A stretch of 12,797 nt of DNA, from assembly GCA_964496245.1 (NCBI GenBank), contig CAZBZG010000120.1:1-12797 (forward strand). Direction: 5' to 3'. The DNA comes from CAZBZG01 sp964496245. GTDB taxonomy: Bacteria; Planctomycetota; SZUA-567. Positions 5,860 through 12,797 of this stretch are shown here, piece by piece. The notes under the pieces were generated by a model, which made no database searches, was not told where the DNA came from, and saw only the letters and a program-made list of their open reading frames with translations. The stretch's first letter is position 1, and each line of letters starts with the position of its first letter. The position numbers were made by a program, and so were the translations under genes.

Positions 5860-6618
5860 ATGAAGCAATCACGCGGATTGACCCTCGTCGAACTCCTCAT
5901 CGTGGTGGCCCTGCTGGCGGTCATCGCGGGGGTGGTTGTGAGCGGGTACGGGCAATCAAACCGTCACGCCGAACAAATCGTGGTGCACACAGAAATGCGC
6001 AGCATTCGGGAGGCCTTCGGCCGGTTCCGGGCGGACTGCTGCCCCCCAGACCTCGACGAAGTCCGCAAGTTCGGACTGTGGCCGTTGATGGCCAGTGAAC
6101 ACCCGGACAAGGGCGCGATAGGCTATACAGTCTACGATGGGTACGATCCGGCCACCGCATCTGGCTGGAGCGGCCCATACCTGGCGTCCGAAGGCATGCG
6201 CACAGTGGACGACGAGCCCGACCGCATGTCGGGCCGCAGGACCTTCGGACAAGAGACCGAACCAACGGGCACCAAGGTGCCGGTCGTCCTCTCCCCATGG
6301 GGCGAACACTACCGCGTCATGGCCCCCAAGGACGCCAGCTACGACTACGACACGCGTCGCCTGCTCCTGGTCTGCCTGGGAGCATTGGGCGAACGCGAGT
6401 GGGATGCGGGGCAGGGACGATACGTGCCTGTCGACGAAGCCCAGCAGGAGCAGGACCTGCTGGCCGACCTGCAGGAGGGCATCGATGACTGGCTTTACGC
6501 GCCCGAGACGCTGACGCCGGCTCTGACGCCGGACGAAGCGCTGGCAAAGCTGGCCGGCGACTTCCCCGCGCAGACGTTTCAATGGCTCATTCCGTCGGAA
6601 GCAAGGGAGGTGCCGTGA
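5860..6618 (+). CDS. GspG-like pseudopilin, 252 aa
   Basis: Prepilin with leader MKQSRG, expected cleavage between G6 and L7, and mature start LTLVELLIVVALLAVIAGVV with Glu at mature position 5 (E11). The globular part has GWSGPYL (102-108) and SPWGEHYRV (145-153), resembling the GWxGPYL and DPWGxPY signatures of GspG-type major pseudopilins. Around residues 168-176 a degenerate form of the GspG Ca-loop region may remain. The C-terminal 60 residues are acidic and helical. The ATG at 5860 lacks a Shine-Dalgarno; AAAGGGAG (5807-5814) lies beyond the hairpin at 5821-5847, which if folded leaves it 18 bases away. The alternative GTG at 5797 would give a 27-residue leader. The stop overlaps the next gene's start (GTGA). 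Confidence 0.83.
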   Translation: MKQSRGLTLVELLIVVALLAVIAGVVVSGYGQSNRHAEQIVVHTEMRSIREAFGRFRADCCPPDLDEVRKFGLWPLMASEHPDKGAIGYTVYDGYDPATASGWSGPYLASEGMRTVDDEPDRMSGRRTFGQETEPTGTKVPVVLSPWGEHYRVMAPKDASYDYDTRRLLLVCLGALGEREWDAGQGRYVPVDEAQQEQDLLADLQEGIDDWLYAPETLTPALTPDEALAKLAGDFPAQTFQWLIPSEAREVP

Positions 6619-7631
6619 CCGCTCGCCAGGGTCTGACCCTCGTCGAACTGCTCATCGTCCTGGCCATCCTCGCCATGATGGCCGGCCTGCTCGTCACGTC
6701 CACCGACGGCATGATGGACCGGGCGCGGGTGGACGAGACCGAACGGCGCGGCCGCGCCATCGTGGAGGCGCTTGCCTGCGACCGCGAGGGCACCAGTCCC
6801 TTTGTGGCAGACATGGGCCGGCCCCCGGTTCTCACATCTCCGGCACCGGGGGAAGAATTTGCGGAGCTGTGGCAGAAGACCGGCTGCCGCTACGAGGATG
6901 GACCCTACTCCGCAGCCGTCGCCTGGGGGGCGGGAGACACCGGGACCACGCACATGTCGCTCGCGTGTGGCTGGCGCGGCCCCTACATCACGGTCCATGG
7001 GGACAAGCTGCACGACGGCTGGCCGGAAGGAGATTGGGGGTTGTCAGTCGATGCGGACGGAGACTGGCAAGTCGACAGCGCGCCGCTGCCAGCCACAGGC
7101 GATGGCATCCTGAAGTTCCGCAGCTACGGCGCCGATGGTGCGCCGGGCGACGGCGAAACGTGGGCCGACCGCGATCGATTGTTTCCTCGCTATGGCACGC
7201 TCTTGCCGCAGACCGCAAGCTTGCTTGTGAGCCTCCAGTTCGAGGACGGAGGCAGCTGGCCAAATGTGGAGCAGAGCGCTCACCCCTACGTACGGGTCAT
7301 CCTGGCGGTCCCGCATTTCACCGAGGCACACACGGGGGCGGCGACGATCCGAGCGGAATGGGAGTCCGGGGCTGGGGCTATAAACAGAACCTTCCGGAAG
7401 TATCGCTCCGACGGGACCACGCAGGACACTACCGTGATCTGCAACAGCCAGGATGCAACCGAAGGCAAGTACCACAAGGTCTGCTTCAAAGGCTTGATGC
7501 CCGGGCCGAGGCTGGTGACAGCGTACAGCCACGACGATTCAGACCTGATTGGCGAATGCAAGGCTCCGACCCTGGTTCTGCTGCGGTCGGGACAGACGAC
7601 CGAAGTGACGTTGCGCCTCGAGAAGCCCTAG
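6615..7631 (+). CDS. GspG-like pseudopilin with C-terminal extra domain, 338 aa
   Basis: Prepilin with leader MTARQG, cleavage expected between G6 and L7, then LTLVELLIVLAILAMMAGLL with Glu at mature position 5 (E11). GspG signatures are clear: GWRGPYI (119-125) and SYGADGAPGDGE (170-181), the latter the calcium-binding loop near the end of ordinary GspG. Here about 150 residues follow (190-338), with alternating hydrophobic beta-strand patterns that suggest an added beta-sandwich domain. I cannot name its family. The GTG start at 6615 overlaps the upstream TGA and has AAGGGAGG four bases before it; an upstream ATG at 6582 lies inside the previous gene and has no ribosome site. The extension could sit at a pseudopilus tip or contact substrate; that is inference. 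Confidence 0.85.
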   Translation: MTARQGLTLVELLIVLAILAMMAGLLVTSTDGMMDRARVDETERRGRAIVEALACDREGTSPFVADMGRPPVLTSPAPGEEFAELWQKTGCRYEDGPYSAAVAWGAGDTGTTHMSLACGWRGPYITVHGDKLHDGWPEGDWGLSVDADGDWQVDSAPLPATGDGILKFRSYGADGAPGDGETWADRDRLFPRYGTLLPQTASLLVSLQFEDGGSWPNVEQSAHPYVRVILAVPHFTEAHTGAATIRAEWESGAGAINRTFRKYRSDGTTQDTTVICNSQDATEGKYHKVCFKGLMPGPRLVTAYSHDDSDLIGECKAPTLVLLRSGQTTEVTLRLEKP

Positions 7632-7639
7632 ACTTCACA

Positions 7640-7697
7640 GCACAGGCAGGATGCCTGTGCCACATGGGTGTTGTAGCCCAGGCGCTCCCGCCTGTGC
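7640..7697 (+). repeat. Twin-hairpin palindromic element, dispersed-repeat type
   Basis: In the 90-base gap between the third prepilin and the next gene, GCACAGGCA (7640-7648) pairs with TGCCTGTGC (7652-7660) over a GGA loop, and CAGGCG (7679-7684) pairs with CGCCTG (7689-7694) over a CTCC loop. The first arm GCACAGGC is also complementary to GCCTGTGC at 7690-7697, so the two hairpins could refold into one. Sequences of this form (CAGGCAGGATGCCTG) recur between genes of Planctomycetota and Verrucomicrobiota as far as I recall. It is the only element in the window that looks like a genome-wide repeat. Confidence 0.65.
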
Positions 7698-7721
7698 ACC
7701 GATTCGATGAGAGGCTGATCG

Positions 7722-9086
7722 TTGGCCATCACCAGGATCCTCCGCAAACCCGTGCGCGACCCCATCGCCGTGCTGCTGCACGACGGGATCAAGTGGCATG
7801 GGGCGTCGTTCTGGTTCGAGGGCAACGAATACCGGTGCGTGGACACGCGGATCGTGGGGGGCGCAGACCCCAAGACCCTGCCGGAGGCGCTGCTGCAGTG
7901 GGCCAGCGCCAACCGCTGCGAGCGGATGCGCGTCTTTCTGCCGTCCGAGGTGCATGAGCTCGATCCGCACCTGCCATCGGATGCGGCAGCCGACGAGGTG
8001 CAGACCGCCCTGTCGTTCGAACTCGCCCCCAGCCTGCAGCTGGCGCCCGGCCAGCTGCGCGTGGCTGCCGTGCGGGCCGACACCTTTCGCATGGGCGGGG
8101 ATCCGGACCTGTTGCTCGCCGCTGGTTTCGACGCGCGCACCATCGACCGGTTCGACGCCGCGTGCCGAGCCGCGCAGCTTCGGTTCGAAGGCGTGGGCGC
8201 GCTCGAGATGGCGGCCCTGGCCCGGCATGCGCGGGAAGCCAGCGACCAGGCCCTGCTCGTCATCCGGCACCGGTCCATGTTCGCCGCAGCCCCCGCCGAG
8301 AAGGGCGGCGACTTCTTCGTGCGCAACATCCCCTTCGGCCCGCCCCAGGACGGCGAGATAGAGAACGACTGGAGCGAACGCATCGCCCAGCGGCTGGGGC
8401 GGCTCCGCGCCCGGCCGGTCCTGCTCCTGACAAGCCACACGTCGCCCCATGAAATCGCCGCGCTCGTGCGGCGCGCCCTCGACTGCGAGACCCCCGAGGT
8501 CGCGCAGCTCGACGAGGCCGCGCCGCTGATCCTGCGGCATGCGGCCTGGGCCAATGTGGGCGTGATCGACAACGGCTGCGCCTCGGTCGCCCGGCCCGAG
8601 CCGGAACGAAACTGGAAGCGCATCGCTTGCGTTGCGAGCGCCGGCCTCGTTTTGCTCGCGCTCGCTACCTGCGTCTGCATCGAGATCATGCTCAGGGCAA
8701 CCCGACCCGCTCTTCGCACAGCCGTGCAGGAAGCGCAGGCCGTCCAGCAGACCGCGAACACGTTGCGTCAGCAGATCCACGCCGAGCAGAGGCTGTGCGC
8801 CCGGCTCGGGAGCGGCGCACGGGTGGAGCCGATCTGGCTCACGGTCCTGGAAGCCCTGCCGGAGGCCGTCGGTCCGCACAGCCGGCTGCGAAGCGTCAAG
8901 ATTGACGGGAGCGACCTCGTGCTGCAGGGCCTGACCACGCAGCCGGCGGACCTGCCGGTCCTGCGCCGCGCACTCGACCGCGCCGTCGCGCCCCTTGGCT
9001 GGACGGTAAAGGAAGGGGGCATCGCGAGCACCGGACGGGACTGCGGCTGGAGCTTCACCTACCGCGTCACACAGGGAGCGCGATGA
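7722..9086 (+). CDS. GspL-like / PilM-PilN-type assembly protein, 454 aa
   Basis: Residues 1-295 form a cytoplasmic domain without obvious enzyme motifs, in the place and size of the actin-like domain of GspL/PilM. One membrane helix follows (about 301-324), then a Gln/Ala/Arg-rich coiled coil (330-362) and a short periplasmic alpha-beta domain (370-450), as in PilN or the GspL C-terminus. This protein would link the cytoplasmic ATPase to the periplasmic ring. The TTG start at 7722 is preceded by GAGAGG seven bases upstream. The stop overlaps the next start (ATGA), implying translational coupling. Assignment rests on topology and gene order more than on sequence identity, so GspL versus fused PilM-PilN cannot be settled by eye. 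Confidence 0.72.
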   Translation: MAITRILRKPVRDPIAVLLHDGIKWHGASFWFEGNEYRCVDTRIVGGADPKTLPEALLQWASANRCERMRVFLPSEVHELDPHLPSDAAADEVQTALSFELAPSLQLAPGQLRVAAVRADTFRMGGDPDLLLAAGFDARTIDRFDAACRAAQLRFEGVGALEMAALARHAREASDQALLVIRHRSMFAAAPAEKGGDFFVRNIPFGPPQDGEIENDWSERIAQRLGRLRARPVLLLTSHTSPHEIAALVRRALDCETPEVAQLDEAAPLILRHAAWANVGVIDNGCASVARPEPERNWKRIACVASAGLVLLALATCVCIEIMLRATRPALRTAVQEAQAVQQTANTLRQQIHAEQRLCARLGSGARVEPIWLTVLEALPEAVGPHSRLRSVKIDGSDLVLQGLTTQPADLPVLRRALDRAVAPLGWTVKEGGIASTGRDCGWSFTYRVTQGAR

Positions 9087-9736
9087 TGGAGGCTCTTCTG
9101 GCAGCGTGGGGTCGCGTGGCCCCCTGGCAGCGAATAATCCTGGGCGCAGCGCTCGCCGGGTGTACGGCATGGGTCTATACCGACCGCCGCATCCAACCCG
9201 TGCGAGAGGAGGTCCGCAGCCTGCGCATGACATTGCGAGAGATGGAGCCAACGACCGCGCAGGAACGTACGGCGCCCGTCGAAAAGCTCCGCACACAGCT
9301 CGCGTCGCTGCGCGCGCGCAATGAGGACCGCTTGCGGGTGAACGACGAGGAAGGACAACGGGCCGTGCTCGCGATGCTCGGCCGCATCGACGAGCTGATC
9401 CGCGCCTCGCGCATGATCCTGATCCGGCGGCACGACCCCGCGGCAAAGCGTCGAGGGGCCCCGCACCGGCGGTCGGCACGACCGCACGGTCGCCCCGGCA
9501 GACCGGCGCAAGGCCAGGAGGATCGCCTGCTGGGTTTGCCGCCGGACATCCGCTCGTCCGCGTACCGGCACGAGGTATCCGGCGGCTTCCTCCAGGCCCT
9601 TCAGCTGCTCGCATGGCTGAATGCTCTGGAAGTCCCGTGTGAAATCCGGGAGATCGTCGTACAGAGCCGAGACCAGCCCGGCGCCCGCGCAAGCGTGATC
9701 CTGAAATTCACAGCCATCGTGTACTTCCGTCCGTGA
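9083..9736 (+). CDS. GspM/PilO-like inner-membrane assembly protein, 217 aa
   Basis: A bitopic protein with a short cytoplasmic N-terminus, one membrane helix (about 16-32), a charged coiled coil (35-110) and a C-terminal alpha-beta region (160-217), the layout of PilO and GspM, which pair with PilN/GspL in the inner-membrane platform. Residues 116-146 are an Arg/Pro/Gly-rich linker that looks disordered. The start ATG overlaps the upstream stop, and AGGGAG precedes it. An immediately following ATG (9086) is an equivalent alternative. Position between the GspL-like gene and gspE supports the call. Sequence similarity alone would be too weak. Confidence 0.7.
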   Translation: MMEALLAAWGRVAPWQRIILGAALAGCTAWVYTDRRIQPVREEVRSLRMTLREMEPTTAQERTAPVEKLRTQLASLRARNEDRLRVNDEEGQRAVLAMLGRIDELIRASRMILIRRHDPAAKRRGAPHRRSARPHGRPGRPAQGQEDRLLGLPPDIRSSAYRHEVSGGFLQALQLLAWLNALEVPCEIREIVVQSRDQPGARASVILKFTAIVYFRP

Positions 9737-9746
9737 GCGAACGAGC

Positions 9747-11174
9747 ATGATCGATCTGCGCAAAGTGACGGTAACGCCCCATGCCTTGGCCCTCGTGCCC
9801 GGCACCCTGGCCCGGCGGCTCAAGTGCCTGCCGCTTATGGTGAACGATGGCGCGCTGACCGTGGCCGTGCGGGACACGTCGGACTACGGCGTGCTAGACC
9901 AACTCCAGCAGCGCACGGGGCTCGAGATCCGCCCGCTGCCAGCCAGCGATCCCGACATGCTGGAGACCGCACTGCGGCGCTACTACCCGTCAGATGCGGC
10001 GGGCGAGGACAACGCACCCGCGCTCTTCCGTGGGATTCTCCACCGCGCAGTCCAGATCCGCGCGTCCGACATCCACCTCGACCCAGCCGGCGAAGGCGGG
10101 GCGGTGCGGGTGCGCGTGGACGGCGCTCTGCGCGTGGACCGGGAACTGTCGGCCGAAGCCCTGGGCGAGCTCATCTCGGCGGTCAAGGTCATGGCCGGCA
10201 TGGACATCGCCGAGCGGCGCGTGCCCCATGACGGCCAGTTCGAGACCGAAAGCGCGGGCGAAAAGATCAGCCTGCGCGTGGCCAGCATACCCGTGATCCA
10301 CGGGGAAAAAGTGACCCTGCGGCTCCTGGGTTCCGAGAAGGAAGAGACGCTCGCGAGCCTGGACATGCTCGGCATGAGCAAGGAGCACTACGAGATCTTC
10401 GGCCGCGCGCTCGGCGTCTCCAATGGGGTGCTCCTCCTGACCGGCCCCACGGGCAGCGGCAAGACCACCACCCTGTACGCGGCCCTGCGCCGGCTGGCCG
10501 CGCCCATGGACAGCCACATCCTCAGCATCGAGGACCCGGTGGAGATCCCGGTGTCCGGCGTCAACCAGGTCCGCGTGCGCCACGAAGAGGGCCTGACCGG
10601 CTTCCACCGGGCCCTGCGCAGCGCCCTGCGCCACGATCCGGACATCATCATGATCGGCGAGATCCGGGACGCGGAGAGCGCCGACATCGCGGTCAAGGCG
10701 GCCATGACCGGGCACCTCGTGCTCTCCACGCTGCACACCAACGATGCCGTTGGCGTGATCACGCGGCTAAAGAATCTGGATGTGCCGCCCTACCTCATCT
10801 CCGCCACGCTCCGCCTCGCCGCCGCCCAGCGCCTGGTGCGCACGCCCTGCCCTCACTGCGTGGCGAGCGCCCGCCCGCCGGCGGAGGTCTCCGAGCGCAT
10901 GGGGCTCGAGCCCGGCGAGACCGCGGCGGAGGCCAAAGAATGCCCCCTCTGCGGCCACATCGGCTATGCCGGGCGGACCGGGCTCTTCGAGATGGTGCCC
11001 GTGGACGATGGGCTTCGGGAACTGATTCTCGCGGGCGCCGGCGAAATCGCCATGCGGCGGTACGTCTTCGCGGAGGGGGGGCAGCCGACCCTGCTCCAGG
11101 ATGGCCTCAGCAAGATCCGACAGGGCGTGACCACGCCCGCGGAGGTCGACCGTGCAGTCTTGATCGGAGTGTGA
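9747..11174 (+). CDS. gspE: GspE/PilB-family assembly ATPase
   Basis: The hexameric cytoplasmic ATPase that powers extension of pilus or pseudopilus. The 475-residue protein has a short N-terminal T2SSE domain (1-80), then RASDIHLDP (105-113), Walker A GPTGSGKT (233-240), the Asp box IEDPVE (261-266), Walker B with IIMIGEIRD (300-308) and the His box TGHLVLSTLHTNDA (321-334). A zinc site is formed by C368, C371, C399 and C402; this marks GspE/PilB extension motors and is absent from PilT retraction motors. All catalytic elements look intact. The start has only a weak ribosome site and lies 10 bases after the upstream stop, so coupling is likely. No PilT-type retraction ATPase is seen in the window. 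Confidence 0.95.
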   Translation: MIDLRKVTVTPHALALVPGTLARRLKCLPLMVNDGALTVAVRDTSDYGVLDQLQQRTGLEIRPLPASDPDMLETALRRYYPSDAAGEDNAPALFRGILHRAVQIRASDIHLDPAGEGGAVRVRVDGALRVDRELSAEALGELISAVKVMAGMDIAERRVPHDGQFETESAGEKISLRVASIPVIHGEKVTLRLLGSEKEETLASLDMLGMSKEHYEIFGRALGVSNGVLLLTGPTGSGKTTTLYAALRRLAAPMDSHILSIEDPVEIPVSGVNQVRVRHEEGLTGFHRALRSALRHDPDIIMIGEIRDAESADIAVKAAMTGHLVLSTLHTNDAVGVITRLKNLDVPPYLISATLRLAAAQRLVRTPCPHCVASARPPAEVSERMGLEPGETAAEAKECPLCGHIGYAGRTGLFEMVPVDDGLRELILAGAGEIAMRRYVFAEGGQPTLLQDGLSKIRQGVTTPAEVDRAVLIGV

Positions 11175-11178
11175 CCCC

Positions 11179-12426
11179 GTGGCGATCTTCGAATACGTGG
11201 TTTCGGATGCAGGCGAACGCAGGACCGGCACGGTGGAAGCCGGCAGCATGGACGAGGCGGGCGAAGTGCTGCGCGGGCGCGCCCTGGTCGTGCTCAAGCT
11301 CTCCGAGGCTGCGACCGCAGAGGCAGAGACCGCCTCGACCGGCTCGGCCTCCGGAGTGGAGAAGCGCTGCGGCGGGCTCCTGACCGCACCGCGCAGGGTC
11401 GAAGCCGCCCTGGGGCAGCTGGCCGCGCTGCTCGACGCGGGCGTGCTCGCGGTGACCGCCCTGGAGGGCGTGGGACGCCAGAGCCCGTGGCTGCTTCGCC
11501 GCGCGCTCCTGCGCGCGGCCGGGAAGATCCGCGAAGGCGTGGGATTCGTGGACGCCCTCCAGCAAGAGGCCCCGTGGCTGGGCGATGTCCCCCTGGGGCT
11601 CATGCGCGTGGGCGAGGCGAACGGGCAATTGGGCGAGATGCTGCGCTACGGCAGCGAGTGGCTGGAGCGCAAGCGCAGGATCCGCAGGCGCCTCGTCGAA
11701 GCCATGGCCTACCCGGCGGTCGTGACGATCCTGGCCTTTGGCGTCGGCTATTTCCTGGTGACCCGGGTTATCCCCAAGATTTTGGAATTCATCGTCAAGA
11801 ACACGGGCACAGCCACGTTGCCGCCGGCCACCCAGCTCTTGGTGGACATCACCAACGCGATCCAGGCCTACGGGCTGCCGGTCCTCCTAAGCGCGGGCAT
11901 CCTCGTTCTCGGCCTGGCGCTGGGGAGGCGCAACCAGGCCGTCGGGCGCGTCACCGACCTTGTTCTGCTCTATCTGCCCGCGGTCGGCCGGGTCTTTCTC
12001 GCCTCGGCCAATGCCATCTGGTGCCGCACGTTGGGCCTGCTGCTGGGGGGAGGGGTTCACGTGGTGCGCGCCTTCGAACTGGTGCAGGAGCACACCTACA
12101 ACCGTTACGTGCGCGCGCAGATGGCCAAAGCGCGGGAGGAGATCCTGCTGGGCGCGTCCATCTCCGAAGCCATGAAGACGACCGCGCTCCCGCGGCTCTG
12201 CCCCATGGCGGCCATGATGCTGGAGGTGGGGGAAGGCGCGGGCACGGCCGATGCGAGCCTGCTCAAGGCGGCGCAATACGCGGAAGAGGATTTGCTGCAG
12301 CGCATCGAGCTGCTCAGCAAGTTGATCGAGCCGGCCATCTACATCGTGGTCGGCACCATGGTGGGATTCGTGTACTACGCGTTCTTCATGGCCACCCAGG
12401 CCGTGTCGCAAAGCCTGATCCGATGA
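11179..12426 (+). CDS. gspF: GspF/PilC-family inner-membrane platform protein
   Basis: Platform protein that sits in the inner membrane above the ATPase and moves pilin subunits into the fiber. The 415-residue protein starts MAIFEYVVSDAGERRTG, the usual PilC/GspF N-terminal motif, followed by an Ala/Thr/Ser-rich linker (42-70). Two T2SSF domains follow (about 73-200 and 277-400) with membrane helices near 178-197, 232-249 and 385-405. The conserved AMAYP (175-179) and LPPAT (214-218) are present, as is the final helix LIEPAIYIVVGTMVGF (382-397). The GTG start at 11179 lies four bases after the gspE stop with GGAG nine bases upstream. The family call is firm; secretion versus pilus use cannot be told from this protein. 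Confidence 0.93.
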   Translation: MAIFEYVVSDAGERRTGTVEAGSMDEAGEVLRGRALVVLKLSEAATAEAETASTGSASGVEKRCGGLLTAPRRVEAALGQLAALLDAGVLAVTALEGVGRQSPWLLRRALLRAAGKIREGVGFVDALQQEAPWLGDVPLGLMRVGEANGQLGEMLRYGSEWLERKRRIRRRLVEAMAYPAVVTILAFGVGYFLVTRVIPKILEFIVKNTGTATLPPATQLLVDITNAIQAYGLPVLLSAGILVLGLALGRRNQAVGRVTDLVLLYLPAVGRVFLASANAIWCRTLGLLLGGGVHVVRAFELVQEHTYNRYVRAQMAKAREEILLGASISEAMKTTALPRLCPMAAMMLEVGEGAGTADASLLKAAQYAEEDLLQRIELLSKLIEPAIYIVVGTMVGFVYYAFFMATQAVSQSLIR

Positions 12427-12449
12427 CCATTGACCGCAAAGGAGAGAGA

Positions 12450-12797
12450 ATGCGCTGGTTCTGTCCATTGCTGCTCGTCAGCCTGAGCGGGTTCGTTCAA
12501 CCCGGAACCGCTGGCGAGCCGAACGAACCGGAGCCCGCGAAGACCGCGGCCGCGCCGACCGGAGAAGGGGAGCGGGCGCCAGCCGAAGGCCATCCCCACC
12601 GCGCAGACGACAAGGCGACCGCGGCGGACGACTCCGTTGCGCCCCCGCAGGCGAACGCGCGGGGCGAACGGCGCGACCCTTTTGCGCCAGCCGAGGCTCC
12701 AGAGCGTCCTGCAGCCGCATCCGACGGCATGGTGGCGGCCCGCGACAGCGACATCCCCACGGGCTGGTGTGCCGCGATCCAGTCGGCCAGCTGCGCC
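12450..12797 (+). CDS. Secreted PilP/GspC-like periplasmic protein (N-terminal part, cut by window edge)
   Basis: The first 116 residues are present and the frame is still open at the window end. MRWFCPLLLVSLSGFVQPG and TAG form a likely signal peptide (about 1-22); the single Cys at 5 is too early for a lipobox. Residues 23-73 are a Pro/Ala/Glu-rich linker, and RRDPFAP (74-80) resembles the RDPF motif before the folded domain of PilP and GspC, which connect the inner-membrane platform to the secretin. The ATG is preceded by AAGGAGAGAGA, a good ribosome site, 23 bases after gspF. A secretin N-terminus with an unusual linker is an alternative that downstream sequence would settle. Confidence 0.65.
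   Translation, partial: MRWFCPLLLVSLSGFVQPGTAGEPNEPEPAKTAAAPTGEGERAPAEGHPHRADDKATAADDSVAPPQANARGERRDPFAPAEAPERPAAASDGMVAARDSDIPTGWCAAIQSASCA

Noticed and set aside
4365..6098. Long plus-strand frame beginning inside the riboswitch
   Set aside because: It runs through a structured RNA, terminator and the prepilin gene in another frame; the composition is that of a shadow.
7635..9692. 685-codon minus-strand frame
   Set aside because: It is antisense to the GspL- and GspM-like genes, which have correct topology and ATGA coupling. The minus-strand frame has no ribosome site or domain.

Overview
The window is GC-rich bacterial DNA with no tRNA, rRNA, CRISPR array or transposase visible. Gene content, GTG/TTG starts and a dispersed palindromic element of a kind I associate with Planctomycetota and related PVC bacteria suggest a planctomycete-like chromosome. 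The phylum is an inference. No single gene proves it.

The left third (1-4048) is a set of housekeeping genes. On the minus strand lie the start of rpsT (ribosomal protein S20) and, transcribed toward it, a TPR-repeat protein. On the plus strand follows rsmE (16S rRNA m3U1498 methyltransferase), which runs convergently into the 3' end of cobO (ATP:corrinoid adenosyltransferase, minus). Divergent from cobO is queC (7-cyano-7-deazaguanine synthase, plus). Sigma70-like promoters with TTGAC-type -35 boxes can be placed before most of these genes. The one for cobO predicts a leaderless mRNA.

The middle (4049-4839) has no convincing protein gene and is a regulatory leader: a possible terminator, a promoter (TTGACA, 17 bp, CATCAT), a clear cobalamin (B12) riboswitch aptamer, an expression platform with mutually exclusive antiterminator and terminator helices, and a structured 5' UTR.

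The right two thirds (4840-12797) is one plus-strand operon for a type II secretion / type IV pilus-like machine: three prepilin-like proteins (the third clearly GspG-related, the second more distantly), a GspL or PilM-PilN-like protein, a GspM/PilO-like protein, the GspE/PilB assembly ATPase, the GspF/PilC platform protein, and the start of a secreted PilP/GspC-like periplasmic protein cut by the window edge. A secretin and a prepilin peptidase are not in view.

The main point is that a B12 riboswitch with a readable transcription-attenuation design sits in front of a pilus/secretion operon rather than a B12 synthesis or transport gene. Pairing predicts that B12 turns the operon off. With cobO about 1 kb away, this suggests a pilus-like machine made when corrinoids are scarce, possibly for acquiring B12 or for secreting factors needed under B12 limitation. 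The function is inference. The RNA architecture is read directly from the sequence.
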